Positions 1-5,963 are shown, counted from the stretch's first letter. The stretch: 6,604 nt of DNA from JBEVMS01 sp040508515 (GCA_040508515.1 JBEVMS010000003.1:1-6604), one strand, 5' to 3'. Notes: generated by a model from the sequence alone, not told the origin. Made by a program: numbers and translations.

Positions 1-604
1 CCGGGTCGGTGACTGTATTGGGCGCCGAGCCGCGGATATCTGCGGGAATCGTCATGGCCGAGCAGTTGTTGCTATTGACGTACCAGCCCGGCTGCTCGTT
101 GAAATTGCGCGGACAGGGCGCATTGCCGGCCTGGATGTTAGAGAGAAAATTGGTGGCAAAGGCGGTGCTCAGATCCACCTTGTTGGCCGCGACATATTTC
201 TTGGAACTTGGCGTCCAGCAGGTGCCATTGAGTGTGCCCGCGCAATAGCCATCCCGCCACGCCGCGGTGTAACTGGTAGCGCCACCGATGCCACCCAGCG
301 CCGCGCCGGTTGCATCGGGTGGCACCACGTAGGTCACGTTGGGGTCGAAATAAATCGGGTTGCCGGTGGCCGAGTAGTAATAAACCTCGTCGGAATTGCT
401 GTCCATCGCATCGGGAATCGAGGTCGAACTCATCGAGCCCGAATCATCGAACGTCACCACGATGTTGGGCGCCACCTTTGTGGTTACCCCGGGTGGGGTG
501 GCGCTGATGGTGACGGTGTTGGCGGCCGCTGGCAGTCCGGCCAGCAGGGTCAGCAGCAAGACCAGGAACGTTGCGATAAATCGATTGGGTTGCTTTGCAC
601 TCAT
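1..604 (-). CDS. pilY1: PilY1-type pilus tip adhesin, N-terminal part
   Basis: This gene runs off the left edge; 201 N-terminal residues are visible. PilY1 is a large secreted protein (usually over 1000 residues) that sits at the type IV pilus tip with the minor pilins and acts in adhesion, surface sensing and control of retraction. A signal peptide is visible: basic start (K4, R8), hydrophobic core at 12-24, and a likely cut after PAAA near residue 28. A von Willebrand A domain follows, opening with a hydrophobic strand and a complete DxSxS metal site (D53, S55, S57 in FDDSGSM). The segment NPIYFDPNVTYVVP near residue 75-90 is typical of PilY1. Four cysteines follow in the visible part. The ATG at 604 has a GGAG ribosome site (612-615) at 7 bases and lies 13 bases after the pilX stop, so it is the last visible gene of the pilin operon. 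The C-terminal beta-propeller, expected in the family, lies outside the window. Confidence 0.9.
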   Translation of the reverse strand, partial: MSAKQPNRFIATFLVLLLTLLAGLPAAANTVTISATPPGVTTKVAPNIVVTFDDSGSMSSTSIPDAMDSNSDEVYYYSATGNPIYFDPNVTYVVPPDATGAALGGIGGATSYTAAWRDGYCAGTLNGTCWTPSSKKYVAANKVDLSTAFATNFLSNIQAGNAPCPRNFNEQPGWYVNSNNCSAMTIPADIRGSAPNTVTDP

Positions 605-617
605 CGCTTCGCTCCGC

Positions 618-1313
618 TTAACTGGCGACACACGACACCTGGCTCGGCGTCACGAAGGTGGTTTCCAGGGTACGCACCGTGTTGGGATTGGTGCCGAGCG
701 CACGTGCCGTCACTCGATAAATGTAGTACGGCGTGGTGCCGGCGCCACTGCTACCCGATTCGGCGGCGTGTGAGCTGCTTGCATCCGGCGCGCGGTCGGT
801 TCCCAGATACTCCAACAGCACCAGCGCGTTGGCGGCCAGGCCGCCGTTAGCCGCTTGGGTGTAGTCCGTGCTACCGCCGGCGCCTTGATAAACGGTGCCT
901 GCCCCACTGTTTTTGGCGATGGTGTAGTCCGTGCTGGTGCGAAAAGTAGTGACCTTGCTGTTGATGTTGCCCGGCTGGCTTGAGTCGTAGCAGGCAAGGC
1001 CTGCGCCGGTATTGTTGTAGAGTCGCCACTCCGTGCCGCGGATCGCTGTTTCGGCCATCCATTCGGCAGCCTGCGCACTGGCCAGGCCACCGACGATGCG
1101 CTCCTGCAACAAGGAGCGGCCGGTGGCGCTGATCGCCATGATGGTCAGCAGCAGAAGAAAGATCAGCGCCACGATAAGCACCACGCCCTGCTGCCTACCA
1201 CGACGTGTAAAGTGCGGACGCGGGATGCCTAGCCCCGCTCCCACATGCGCGCCGGTCCGCACCTGCGCACCGTCTGCAACGCGCGTCCTATGTAGCGATG
1301 CTCCAACAGTCAT
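618..1313 (-). CDS. pilX: Minor pilin PilX (long leader)
   Basis: 231 residues. PilX is an inner-membrane minor pilin that, with PilV, PilW, FimU/PilE and PilY1, primes pilus assembly and sits at the tip. The prepilin signature RQQG-VVLIVALIFLLLLTIM puts the likely peptidase cut after G43 and gives a hydrophobic helix at about 44-61. Position +5 is Val, not Glu, as is usual for PilX. The PilX N-terminal pattern follows, with LLQERIVGG and AQAAEWMAETAIRGTEW at 68-96. The rest is a Gly/Ser/Thr-rich head with just two cysteines, C108 and C228, which could pair. The ATG overlaps the pilW stop as ATGA (1310-1313), so translation is probably coupled; no good ribosome site precedes it. The leader of 43 residues is much longer than usual (about 6-15) and part of it is encoded by a REP-like palindrome. 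The only in-frame alternative starts are GTG codons at V18 and V24 with no ribosome site, so the ATG is preferred. Confidence 0.87.
   Translation of the reverse strand: MTVGASLHRTRVADGAQVRTGAHVGAGLGIPRPHFTRRGRQQGVVLIVALIFLLLLTIMAISATGRSLLQERIVGGLASAQAAEWMAETAIRGTEWRLYNNTGAGLACYDSSQPGNINSKVTTFRTSTDYTIAKNSGAGTVYQGAGGSTDYTQAANGGLAANALVLLEYLGTDRAPDASSSHAAESGSSGAGTTPYYIYRVTARALGTNPNTVRTLETTFVTPSQVSCVAS
1212..1262. repeat. REP-like nested palindrome inside pilX 5' end
   Basis: A perfect 8-base inverted repeat, GTGCGGAC (1212-1219) against GTCCGCAC (1255-1262), encloses a second hairpin GCGGG/CCCGC (1220-1224 and 1234-1238, 9-base loop). On the pilX strand the core reads GTGGGAGCGGGGCTAGG followed by CATCCCGCG. 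This resembles the GTGGGAGCGGG...CCCGCG core of repetitive extragenic palindromes common in Pseudomonas and Xanthomonadales. Here it is in frame and encodes the leader residues HVGAGLGIPR. The resemblance is from memory of the REP family; copy number in the genome cannot be seen here. Confidence 0.5.
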
Positions 1314-2626
1314 GGGTTGTAGTTCCGTACTGAAATCAGCGCCGTGAATTCGCGCCGCAGCATTTGATCGACGAAACCCTGCTGCGACGGCATCACCTTG
1401 CGTGAGCTATCGCTGGGCGCCGAGGCGACAGCGGCGGTATCCCCGGTATCACCCCAATAGACATAAGCCATGTCATTCGCAGTCAAGGTGTACAGCGGCA
1501 CTTGGCCATCCATAAGCACGTGGACTTCGACACTTTGCACGGAACGCCACAGGCAGCCAACGCTACTCAGTGGATTGGGCTCGGTAGCCGGGCATGAAGT
1601 CGTCCCGTCCACTTGGGCCGCCGTCAGGTAACGGGTATTGCCGTTGGCATCCATCACACCGTAGCGAAAATCCAGCCGCTCGATGCCGCGCACCAGTTCG
1701 CTGTCCGTGCCGTTGACGCGGCGGATCAATGCGCCCGTGGTGTGTCCGTTGTTGTCACTGACTACTTTCAGATAGTAAGTGACCGTGACGAAGTTGTTCT
1801 TGAAGTCGAACACCTTGGGCGCAAAGTTCGAGGGCGGGTTGATCGTGGTACCGGTGAAGTTGACCGTACCGTCGGGCGTAAAAGTGCTGCCAGACATCGT
1901 CGCGGCGAAGATCTGCGCGCTGTTGCAATCGGCCAGCATCAATAGGCCACCGTAGTTCGCTGCCGTCGGCACCGCCGGCTCGCCGGTCCCCTGGCCAATG
2001 GTGAGGCTGGCAACGCCACCACTGCCGTTATTGGTGACGCTGGTGGTGGTTCCGTTGATGGCCCAGCCGCTGGCCGGATCGAGATAACGCAGGGTCAGCA
2101 CGGATGTTCCAGGCACTCGGCTGTTCGCGGTTTTCGCCATGGTGGTGCTGTTAGGTTTTGGATCGACCGGGGTGCAGGTACTGGTGGTGCAGTCATAGCC
2201 ACGCATCGAAAAGAAGGCTGGCATGGCATAGGCAGCCTGCGGTGCCGCCGGGTAGGCTCCGGTTCCCCAGACCGTGGTCACGTCGGACAATGCCGCGCTC
2301 AACGTGGCGCCTGGCACGTAGACTTTGGGCGCACGCAGGTATTTGTCCAGTTTCAATACGCCATTGCTCAGTGCGCCGGCCTCGCCCCCTTCGTTGTTGC
2401 AATAAAAACCATTAGCCATGCGCAGGTCGCCGCTCAAGCGGGTAATGGCGTAGCGGCCCTCCTCTTGCAAGGTGGCGAGCTGGGTCTGCACACGATTGGC
2501 GCTTGAGGTCGAGATAAACAAACTGACGATACCGGCCGATATCAGCAGGCCCAGCAGCATGGCCACCATCAATTCGATCAAGGTCAGACCGGCCTGGCAC
2601 CCAGGCCTGGGCAATGAATTTGTCAT
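1310..2626 (-). CDS. pilW: Minor pilin PilW
   Basis: 438 residues. PilW is a large minor pilin of the pilus-priming and tip complex in the inner membrane and periplasm. A class III prepilin signal is clear: a 13-residue leader ending in CQAG, then LTLIELMVAMLLGLLI, with the conserved Glu at mature position 5 (E18) and a hydrophobic helix at about 14-36. The conserved segment QEEGRYAITRLSGDLRMANGFYC follows, typical of PilW. The remainder is a large head with six cysteines, and the C-terminus RREFTALISVRNYNP matches the usual PilW ending. The length is in the upper range of the family. The ATG overlaps the pilV stop as ATGA (2623-2626) and has no evident ribosome site, which points to translational coupling. 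The stop likewise overlaps the pilX start. Confidence 0.93.
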   Translation of the reverse strand: MTNSLPRPGCQAGLTLIELMVAMLLGLLISAGIVSLFISTSSANRVQTQLATLQEEGRYAITRLSGDLRMANGFYCNNEGGEAGALSNGVLKLDKYLRAPKVYVPGATLSAALSDVTTVWGTGAYPAAPQAAYAMPAFFSMRGYDCTTSTCTPVDPKPNSTTMAKTANSRVPGTSVLTLRYLDPASGWAINGTTTSVTNNGSGGVASLTIGQGTGEPAVPTAANYGGLLMLADCNSAQIFAATMSGSTFTPDGTVNFTGTTINPPSNFAPKVFDFKNNFVTVTYYLKVVSDNNGHTTGALIRRVNGTDSELVRGIERLDFRYGVMDANGNTRYLTAAQVDGTTSCPATEPNPLSSVGCLWRSVQSVEVHVLMDGQVPLYTLTANDMAYVYWGDTGDTAAVASAPSDSSRKVMPSQQGFVDQMLRREFTALISVRNYNP

Positions 2627-3132
2627 GGCTGGAACGTCAGTGAGAGGGTTTGCTGCGCAGCCGCCTGGCCCGTACCCATGACGGCCTGCTCAGCCCAAAA
2701 GATCTTCATCACGCAGCTACCGCCGTAAGGTGGCCGACTCATGAAGTCCGCAGGCGCTGCGCCACCGGCGGCGCAGTTGATGCTCGCACTGACCCCAGGC
2801 AGAAATTCGCTTAAGGCGTTGCTCCACACGAACTTGTCGCGGACCGCAAGATTCGCTGGGCTACAGGCCGATGTGCTGTCGCAGGTTTGGTTGGTCGTCG
2901 TTGGATAGTTGCCGTTATAACTGCCACTCCATACGCCCCAAGGATTGGCGCGCATGCGATCGGCCATGCCGCTGGCGAGAAACGAGGCTTGGGTGCGCAA
3001 ATAGGCGACCTGATTGGAGCGCGTCGCCATCACCAACAAACCAGCCAATCCGATCAGTCCGATGCTGAAGATCAGCACCGCGACCAAGACCTCGATCAGC
3101 GAGACACCCCGCTGCCGTTCCCTTGCGTACAT
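2623..3132 (-). CDS. pilV: Minor pilin PilV
   Basis: 169 residues, first visible gene of the pilin operon. PilV belongs to the minor-pilin complex that starts pilus assembly and helps present PilY1. The prepilin signal is MYARERQRG followed by VSLIEVLVAVLIFSIGL: cut after G9, Glu at mature position 5 (E14), hydrophobic helix at about 10-34. The family hallmark ADRMRANP is at residues 57-64. Four cysteines (NQTC, SAC, INC, GSC) could form disulfides, and the end has the usual alternating hydrophobic strand (SCVMKIFW and LSLTFQP). The start chosen is the ATG at 3132, which gives a normal short basic leader and has AGGGG (complement of 3141-3145) at 8 bases. An in-frame TTG at 3165 would add 11 glycine-rich residues and is unlikely. 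No FimT/FimU (GspH-type) gene precedes it in the window. Confidence 0.92.
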   Translation of the reverse strand: MYARERQRGVSLIEVLVAVLIFSIGLIGLAGLLVMATRSNQVAYLRTQASFLASGMADRMRANPWGVWSGSYNGNYPTTTNQTCDSTSACSPANLAVRDKFVWSNALSEFLPGVSASINCAAGGAAPADFMSRPPYGGSCVMKIFWAEQAVMGTGQAAAQQTLSLTFQP

Positions 3133-3342
3133 GTTCCCAGCCCCTGCACCCTTCCCCAACGACAACGTAGATCAACGCGCGCCCCTCCCCAAGTTTTTTC
3201 CGATCAGCGGCGGCATTCGTCCGATGGCCGGTAGCGAATGCCGCAGAATCGTGCGCCACTCCCCTGCGAAGAATAAAATTTCGAGCGCCGGTCCTTGCTG
3301 GCAAGCTGGGCTATCGTGGCCGCACGCGACGTTCGCGAAGGC

Positions 3343-3372
3343 GTGATAGTCATGCGTGGATGCGATAGTCAA
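3343..3372 (-). promoter_or_regulatory. Candidate sigma70 promoter for pilVWXY1
   Basis: On the minus strand, TTGACT (complement of 3367-3372, 5 of 6 to consensus) and TATCAC (complement of 3343-3348, 4 of 6) are 18 bases apart. This implies a leader of about 200 bases before the pilV ATG at 3132. It overlaps the left end of the candidate OxyR-like site, so pil and ahp transcription could influence each other. Judged by eye only. Confidence 0.3.
3345..3371. repeat. Direct repeat GATAGTCA x2
   Basis: The octamer GATAGTCA occurs at 3345-3352 and again at 3364-3371, a period of 19 bases, close to two helical turns. It lies in the AT-richer part of the divergent control region and spans the candidate pilV promoter spacer. 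It could be a pair of regulator half-sites; the regulator is unknown. Confidence 0.4.
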
Positions 3373-3401
3373 GGCCAATCAAATCCATCTGATCAATCAA
3401 T
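3365..3401 (+). promoter_or_regulatory. Candidate OxyR-like binding site
   Basis: OxyR sites are four tetramers, ATAG-CTAT-ATAG-CTAT, each separated by 7 bases. Here ATAG (3365), CAAT (3376), ATCT (3387) and CAAT (3398) fall at exactly that spacing and match 12 of 16 positions; the third tetramer is poor. The site ends immediately before the candidate ahpC -35, which is where OxyR activators bind. The spacing and position fit, but the bases are only a moderate match, and ahpC control by OxyR is known from relatives rather than shown here. Confidence 0.35.
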
Positions 3402-3430
3402 TTCAATAATCAACCCAGCCGCCGTATGCT
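3402..3430 (+). promoter_or_regulatory. Candidate ahpC promoter
   Basis: A weak -35 TTCAAT (3402-3407) and a -10 TATGCT (3425-3430, 4 of 6) are separated by 17 bases, about 35 bases before the ahpC ATG. A poor -35 next to an activator site is usual for OxyR-activated promoters. Other hexamer choices in this AT-rich stretch are possible. Confidence 0.35.
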
Positions 3431-3453
3431 TACCCCTCGAACTTCCCACCACT

Positions 3454-3458
3454 AAGGA
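3454..3458 (+). promoter_or_regulatory. ahpC ribosome binding site
   Basis: AAGGA lies 7 bases before the ATG at 3466. It decides this start over the upstream in-frame codons. Confidence 0.8.
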
Positions 3459-3465
3459 ACAACCG

Positions 3466-4029
3466 ATGTCCCTGATCAACACCAAGATCAAACCGTTCAA
3501 GGCCAATGCCTACCACAACGGCAAGTTTGTTGAGGTCACCGACGAGACCCTGAAGGGCAAGTGGTCGGTGTTCGTGTTCTACCCCGCCGACTTCACCTTT
3601 GTGTGCCCGACCGAGCTGGAAGACCTGGCCGAGAACTACGCTGAGTTCCAGCGCCTGGGCGTCGAGATCTACAGCGTGTCGACCGACACCCATTTCGCGC
3701 ACAAGGCTTGGCACGACACCTCGGACGCGATCAAGAAGGTCAACTACGTGATGCTGGCCGATCCGACCACCACCATCTCGCGCAATTTTGAAGTGTTGAT
3801 CGAAGAAGAAGGCCTGGCCCTGCGCGGCACCTTCGTGGTCAACCCGGAAGGCCAGATCAAGCTGTGCGAAATCCACGACAACGGCATCGGCCGTGACGCC
3901 GGCGAGCTGCTGCGCAAGGTCAAGGCCGCGCAGTACATCGCCTCCCACCCGGGTGAAGTGTGCCCGGCCAAGTGGAAGGAAGGCGCGCAGACGCTGACCC
4001 CGTCGCTGGACCTGGTCGGCAAGATCTAA
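3466..4029 (+). CDS. ahpC: Alkyl hydroperoxide reductase subunit C (peroxiredoxin)
   Basis: 187 residues, the same length as E. coli AhpC. This cytoplasmic typical 2-Cys peroxiredoxin (AhpC/Prx1 class) reduces hydrogen peroxide, organic hydroperoxides and peroxynitrite, and is recycled by AhpF using NADH. The peroxidatic cysteine is C47 in DFTFVCPTE, preceded by the active-site FYPADF. The resolving cysteine is C166 in HPGEVCPAKW, and the end is the canonical SLDLVGKI. A third cysteine, C134 in IKLCEIHD, is absent from E. coli AhpC. The frame is open upstream to about 3295, but homology begins at MSLINTKIKPF and the ATG at 3466 has AAGGA at 7 bases. ahpF follows after 83 bases on the same strand, so the two are probably co-transcribed. 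Codon choice is strongly biased to C/G-ending codons, as expected of a highly expressed gene. A candidate OxyR-like site lies upstream. Confidence 0.98.
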   Translation: MSLINTKIKPFKANAYHNGKFVEVTDETLKGKWSVFVFYPADFTFVCPTELEDLAENYAEFQRLGVEIYSVSTDTHFAHKAWHDTSDAIKKVNYVMLADPTTTISRNFEVLIEEEGLALRGTFVVNPEGQIKLCEIHDNGIGRDAGELLRKVKAAQYIASHPGEVCPAKWKEGAQTLTPSLDLVGKI

Positions 4030-4038
4030 AGCGGTACC

Positions 4039-4070
4039 GCGGCCGGATGCACTGCACGGCGCCCGGCCGC
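4039..4070 (+). other. Intercistronic hairpin between ahpC and ahpF
   Basis: GCGGCCGG (4039-4046) and CCGGCCGC (4063-4070) form a perfect 8-bp, all-GC stem with a 16-base loop, 9 bases after the ahpC stop. A 10-base palindrome GCGGTACCGC (4031-4040) overlaps its left arm. There is no T-run after the stem, so it is not a standard intrinsic terminator. It may act as a 3' stabiliser of ahpC mRNA or partly limit read-through into ahpF, fitting the usual excess of AhpC over AhpF; that role is inference. Confidence 0.55.
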
Positions 4071-4112
4071 ACCCTCCTCGCTCCCCTGCACATCGATACG
4101 GAACGCATAACT

Positions 4113-5717
4113 ATGTTGGACGCCAATCTCAAAACCCAGCTCAAGAGCTATCTGGAAAAGATCACGCATCCGATCGAAATCGTTGCGACCCTGGACGACA
4201 GCGCCAAGGCGCGCGAAATGCAGGAGCTGCTGCAGGAAATTTTTGAGCTGTCCCCGCAGATCAGCCTGGTCGAACGTCACGATGCCAACGTGCGTGCGCC
4301 CTCGTTCGCGCTCAATCGTCCCGGCACGGATATCAGCGTGCGCTTCGCCGCGATTCCGATGGGCCACGAGTTCACCTCGCTGGTGCTGGCCCTGCTGCAA
4401 GTGGGTGGCCATCCGGTCAAGCTGGACGCCGACACGATCGAGCAGATTCGCCAGCTCGACGGTCATTACGAATTCGAAACCTACGTCTCGTTGACCTGCC
4501 AGAACTGCCCCGACGTGGTGCAGGCGCTCAACGTGATGTCGATCATCAACCCCAAGATTCGCCACGTCACTATCGACGGCGCGCTGTTCCAGGACGAAGT
4601 TGAAAAGCGCCAGATCATGTCGGTGCCGACGATGTACTTGAACGGCCAGCTTTACGGCCAGGGCCGCACCAGCGTCGAGGAAATCCTCGCCAAGCTGGAT
4701 AGCGGCGCCAGCCAGCGCGAGGCCGAAAAGCTCGCGTCGCGCGAAACCTTCGACATGCTGATCGTCGGCGGCGGCCCGGCCGGCGCGGCGGCGGCGATCT
4801 ACTCGGCGCGCAAAGGTATTCGCACCGGTGTGGCGGCCGAGCGCTTCGGCGGCCAGGTGCTCGATACGCTGGCGATCGAAAACTTCATCTCGGTGCAGGA
4901 AACCGAAGGCCCCAAGTTCGCCACCGCGCTGGAGCAGCATGTGAAGGCCTACGAGGTCGACATCATGAACCTGCAGCAGGCCACCGAACTGGTCCCTGGC
5001 GAGCTGATCGAGGTCAAGCTGGCCAATGGCGCCACCCTGCGCAGCAAGACCGTGGTGCTTGCCACCGGCGCGCGCTGGCGCAAAGTGAACGTGCCCGGCG
5101 AGGACACCTACCGTAACCACGGTGTGGCTTACTGCCCGCATTGCGACGGTCCGCTGTTCAAAGGCAAGCGCGCTTCGGTGATCGGCGGCGGCAACTCCGG
5201 CGTGGAAGCGGCGATCGATCTGGCCGGCATCGTGGCGCACGTCACACTGATTGAGTTCGACGCTCAGCTGCGCGCCGATGAAGTGCTGCAACGCAAGCTG
5301 CGCAGCTTGCCCAACGTGACCGTGATCACCAGCGCACAGACGTCCGAAATCACCGGCGACGGCAGCAAGGTCAACGGACTGAGCTACATCGATCGGGCCA
5401 GCGGCGACACGCACCACATCGAGTTGGAAGCGGTGTTCGTGCAGATCGGCCTGGTGCCCAACACCGAGTGGCTGAAAAGCTCAGGCATCAAGCTCAGCCC
5501 GCGTGGCGAGATCGAGGTGGACGCCAAGGGCCAGACCTCGCTACCGGGCGTGTTCGCCGCCGGTGACGTCACCACCGTGCCGTTCAAGCAAATCGTGATC
5601 GCCGTGGGCCAAGGCGCAACCGCCGCGCTGGGTGCCTTCGATCACCTGATCCGCAGCACCGCACCAAGCGCGCCAAGCGTCAAGGCCAATGCGGACAAGG
5701 TTGCCGTGCCGGCCTGA
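4113..5717 (+). CDS. ahpF: Alkyl hydroperoxide reductase subunit F (NADH:peroxiredoxin reductase)
   Basis: 534 residues, against 521 in E. coli. This cytoplasmic flavoprotein passes electrons from NADH through FAD and two disulfide centres to AhpC. The N-terminal double thioredoxin fold (about 1-200) carries C129-x-x-C132 in LTCQNCPDVVQALN, the centre that reduces AhpC, and a cis-Pro loop in SVPTMYLNG. A thioredoxin-reductase-like part follows: FAD motif GGGPAG (219-224), NAD motif GGGNSG (358-363), redox pair C341-x-x-C344 in YCPHCDG, and the C-terminal FAD motif GVFAAGDVTTVPFKQI (479-494, with D485). All catalytic residues are present. The C-terminus runs about 15 residues past the E. coli end as an Ala/Pro/Ser/Lys-rich tail. 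The ATG at 4113 is chosen because homology starts at MLDANLKTQLKSYL; it has only a weak site (CGGAA, 4099-4103). The frame is open further upstream, overlapping ahpC, but that part is not AhpF-like. No oxyR follows, unlike the ahpC-ahpF-oxyR order reported in Xanthomonas. Confidence 0.97.
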   Translation: MLDANLKTQLKSYLEKITHPIEIVATLDDSAKAREMQELLQEIFELSPQISLVERHDANVRAPSFALNRPGTDISVRFAAIPMGHEFTSLVLALLQVGGHPVKLDADTIEQIRQLDGHYEFETYVSLTCQNCPDVVQALNVMSIINPKIRHVTIDGALFQDEVEKRQIMSVPTMYLNGQLYGQGRTSVEEILAKLDSGASQREAEKLASRETFDMLIVGGGPAGAAAAIYSARKGIRTGVAAERFGGQVLDTLAIENFISVQETEGPKFATALEQHVKAYEVDIMNLQQATELVPGELIEVKLANGATLRSKTVVLATGARWRKVNVPGEDTYRNHGVAYCPHCDGPLFKGKRASVIGGGNSGVEAAIDLAGIVAHVTLIEFDAQLRADEVLQRKLRSLPNVTVITSAQTSEITGDGSKVNGLSYIDRASGDTHHIELEAVFVQIGLVPNTEWLKSSGIKLSPRGEIEVDAKGQTSLPGVFAAGDVTTVPFKQIVIAVGQGATAALGAFDHLIRSTAPSAPSVKANADKVAVPA

Positions 5718-5738
5718 TCCAAAGCTCCCGTGTGACCA

Positions 5739-5772
5739 ACGCGCCCTGTGGCGGCGGGGTGCGTCTTTTTTT
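5739..5772 (+). terminator. Intrinsic terminator after ahpF
   Basis: ACGCGCCC (5739-5746) pairs with GGGTGCGT (5757-5764) over 8 bp, including one G-U, with a 10-base loop. It is followed by C and seven T (5766-5772). It starts 21 bases after the ahpF stop and closes the ahpCF unit before the tRNA promoter. Confidence 0.88.
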
Positions 5773-5815
5773 AAGGCTGGACGATCACGCACGTCTGATG
5801 CGATCGATATAGCGC

Positions 5816-5845
5816 TTGCCAGCGACCGCCACGCCCCCGTAAAAT
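5816..5845 (+). promoter_or_regulatory. Promoter of tRNA-Thr
   Basis: TTGCCA (5816-5821, 5 of 6) and TAAAAT (5840-5845, 5 of 6) are 18 bases apart and lie just 11 bases before the tRNA 5' end. The stretch between the -10 and the tRNA is GC-rich, as in stable-RNA promoters under stringent control. This gives a very short 5' leader. Confidence 0.65.
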
Positions 5846-5856
5846 CGCCGACTCTC

Positions 5857-5932
5857 GCCGGAATAGCTCAGTTGGTAGAGCGCGTCATTCGTAATGATGA
5901 GGTCGTAGGTTCGATTCCTATTTCCGGCACCA
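5857..5932 (+). tRNA. tRNA-Thr (anticodon CGT)
   Basis: A 76-base tRNA with CCA encoded. The acceptor stem GCCGGAA/TTCCGGC is perfect. The D stem is GCTC/GAGC. The anticodon stem CGTCA/TGATG (one G-U) closes the loop TTCGTAA, with anticodon CGT at 5890-5892, which reads ACG. The variable loop is AGGTC, and the T arm is GTAGG-TTCGATT-CCTAT. The discriminator base is A. It is a single-gene unit with its own promoter and terminator, and it resembles E. coli thrW. Confidence 0.98.
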
Positions 5933-5936
5933 GATT

Positions 5937-5963
5937 AAAAGCCCGCAGCCATGCGGGCTTTTT
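5937..5963 (+). terminator. Intrinsic terminator after tRNA-Thr
   Basis: GCCCGCA (5941-5947) and TGCGGGC (5952-5958) form a perfect 7-bp stem with a GCCA loop. Flanking AAAA and TTTTT extend the pairing and supply the T-run. Its symmetry means it could also stop minus-strand transcription arriving from ispH. Confidence 0.9.

Larger units (their letters stand above)
3133..3465. promoter_or_regulatory. Divergent pilV/ahpC control region
   Basis: These 333 bases separate the divergent pilV and ahpC starts and hold no gene I can support. The half near pilV (3133-3340) is GC-rich and featureless apart from the pilV ribosome site. The half near ahpC (3341-3430) is markedly AT-richer and holds the candidate promoters and regulator site listed separately. 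The minus-strand reading frames here show no prepilin signal, so I see no fimT/fimU remnant. Confidence 0.6.

Noticed and set aside
618..1347. Plus-strand open frames opposite pilX and pilY1
   Set aside because: They are low-complexity antisense frames without ribosome sites or recognisable domains, whereas the minus strand carries clear pilin-family genes.
3133..3165. TTG start for PilV at 3165
   Set aside because: It would add a Gly/Ala-rich stretch before a perfectly normal leader. The ATG at 3132 has AGGGG at proper spacing.
3230..3275. RpoN (-24/-12) like promoter for pilV on the minus strand
   Set aside because: TGGCGC followed by a GC element is one base too far apart for the strict sigma54 spacing, and the -12 part is poor.
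3133..3378. Minus-strand frames before pilV as a fimT/fimU remnant
   Set aside because: None shows a prepilin leader, a hydrophobic helix or the GspH pattern in any frame read.
3295..3465. Upstream extension of ahpC
   Set aside because: AhpC homologues begin at MSLINT, and the ATG at 3466 has a good ribosome site. The extension would run over the promoter region.
3960..4112. Upstream extension of ahpF into ahpC
   Set aside because: The extra residues overlap the ahpC end in another frame and are not AhpF-like. Homology begins at the ATG at 4113.
4026..5417. Long minus-strand open frame of 463 codons opposite ahpF
   Set aside because: It is a shadow of the highly biased ahpF codon usage: rich in His, Arg, Gln and Ala, with no domain, and lying opposite a gene with every AhpF motif intact.
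5857..5932. tRNA-Thr as an occupied integration site
   Set aside because: No second copy of the tRNA 3' end and no integrase or foreign-looking genes are seen in the window.
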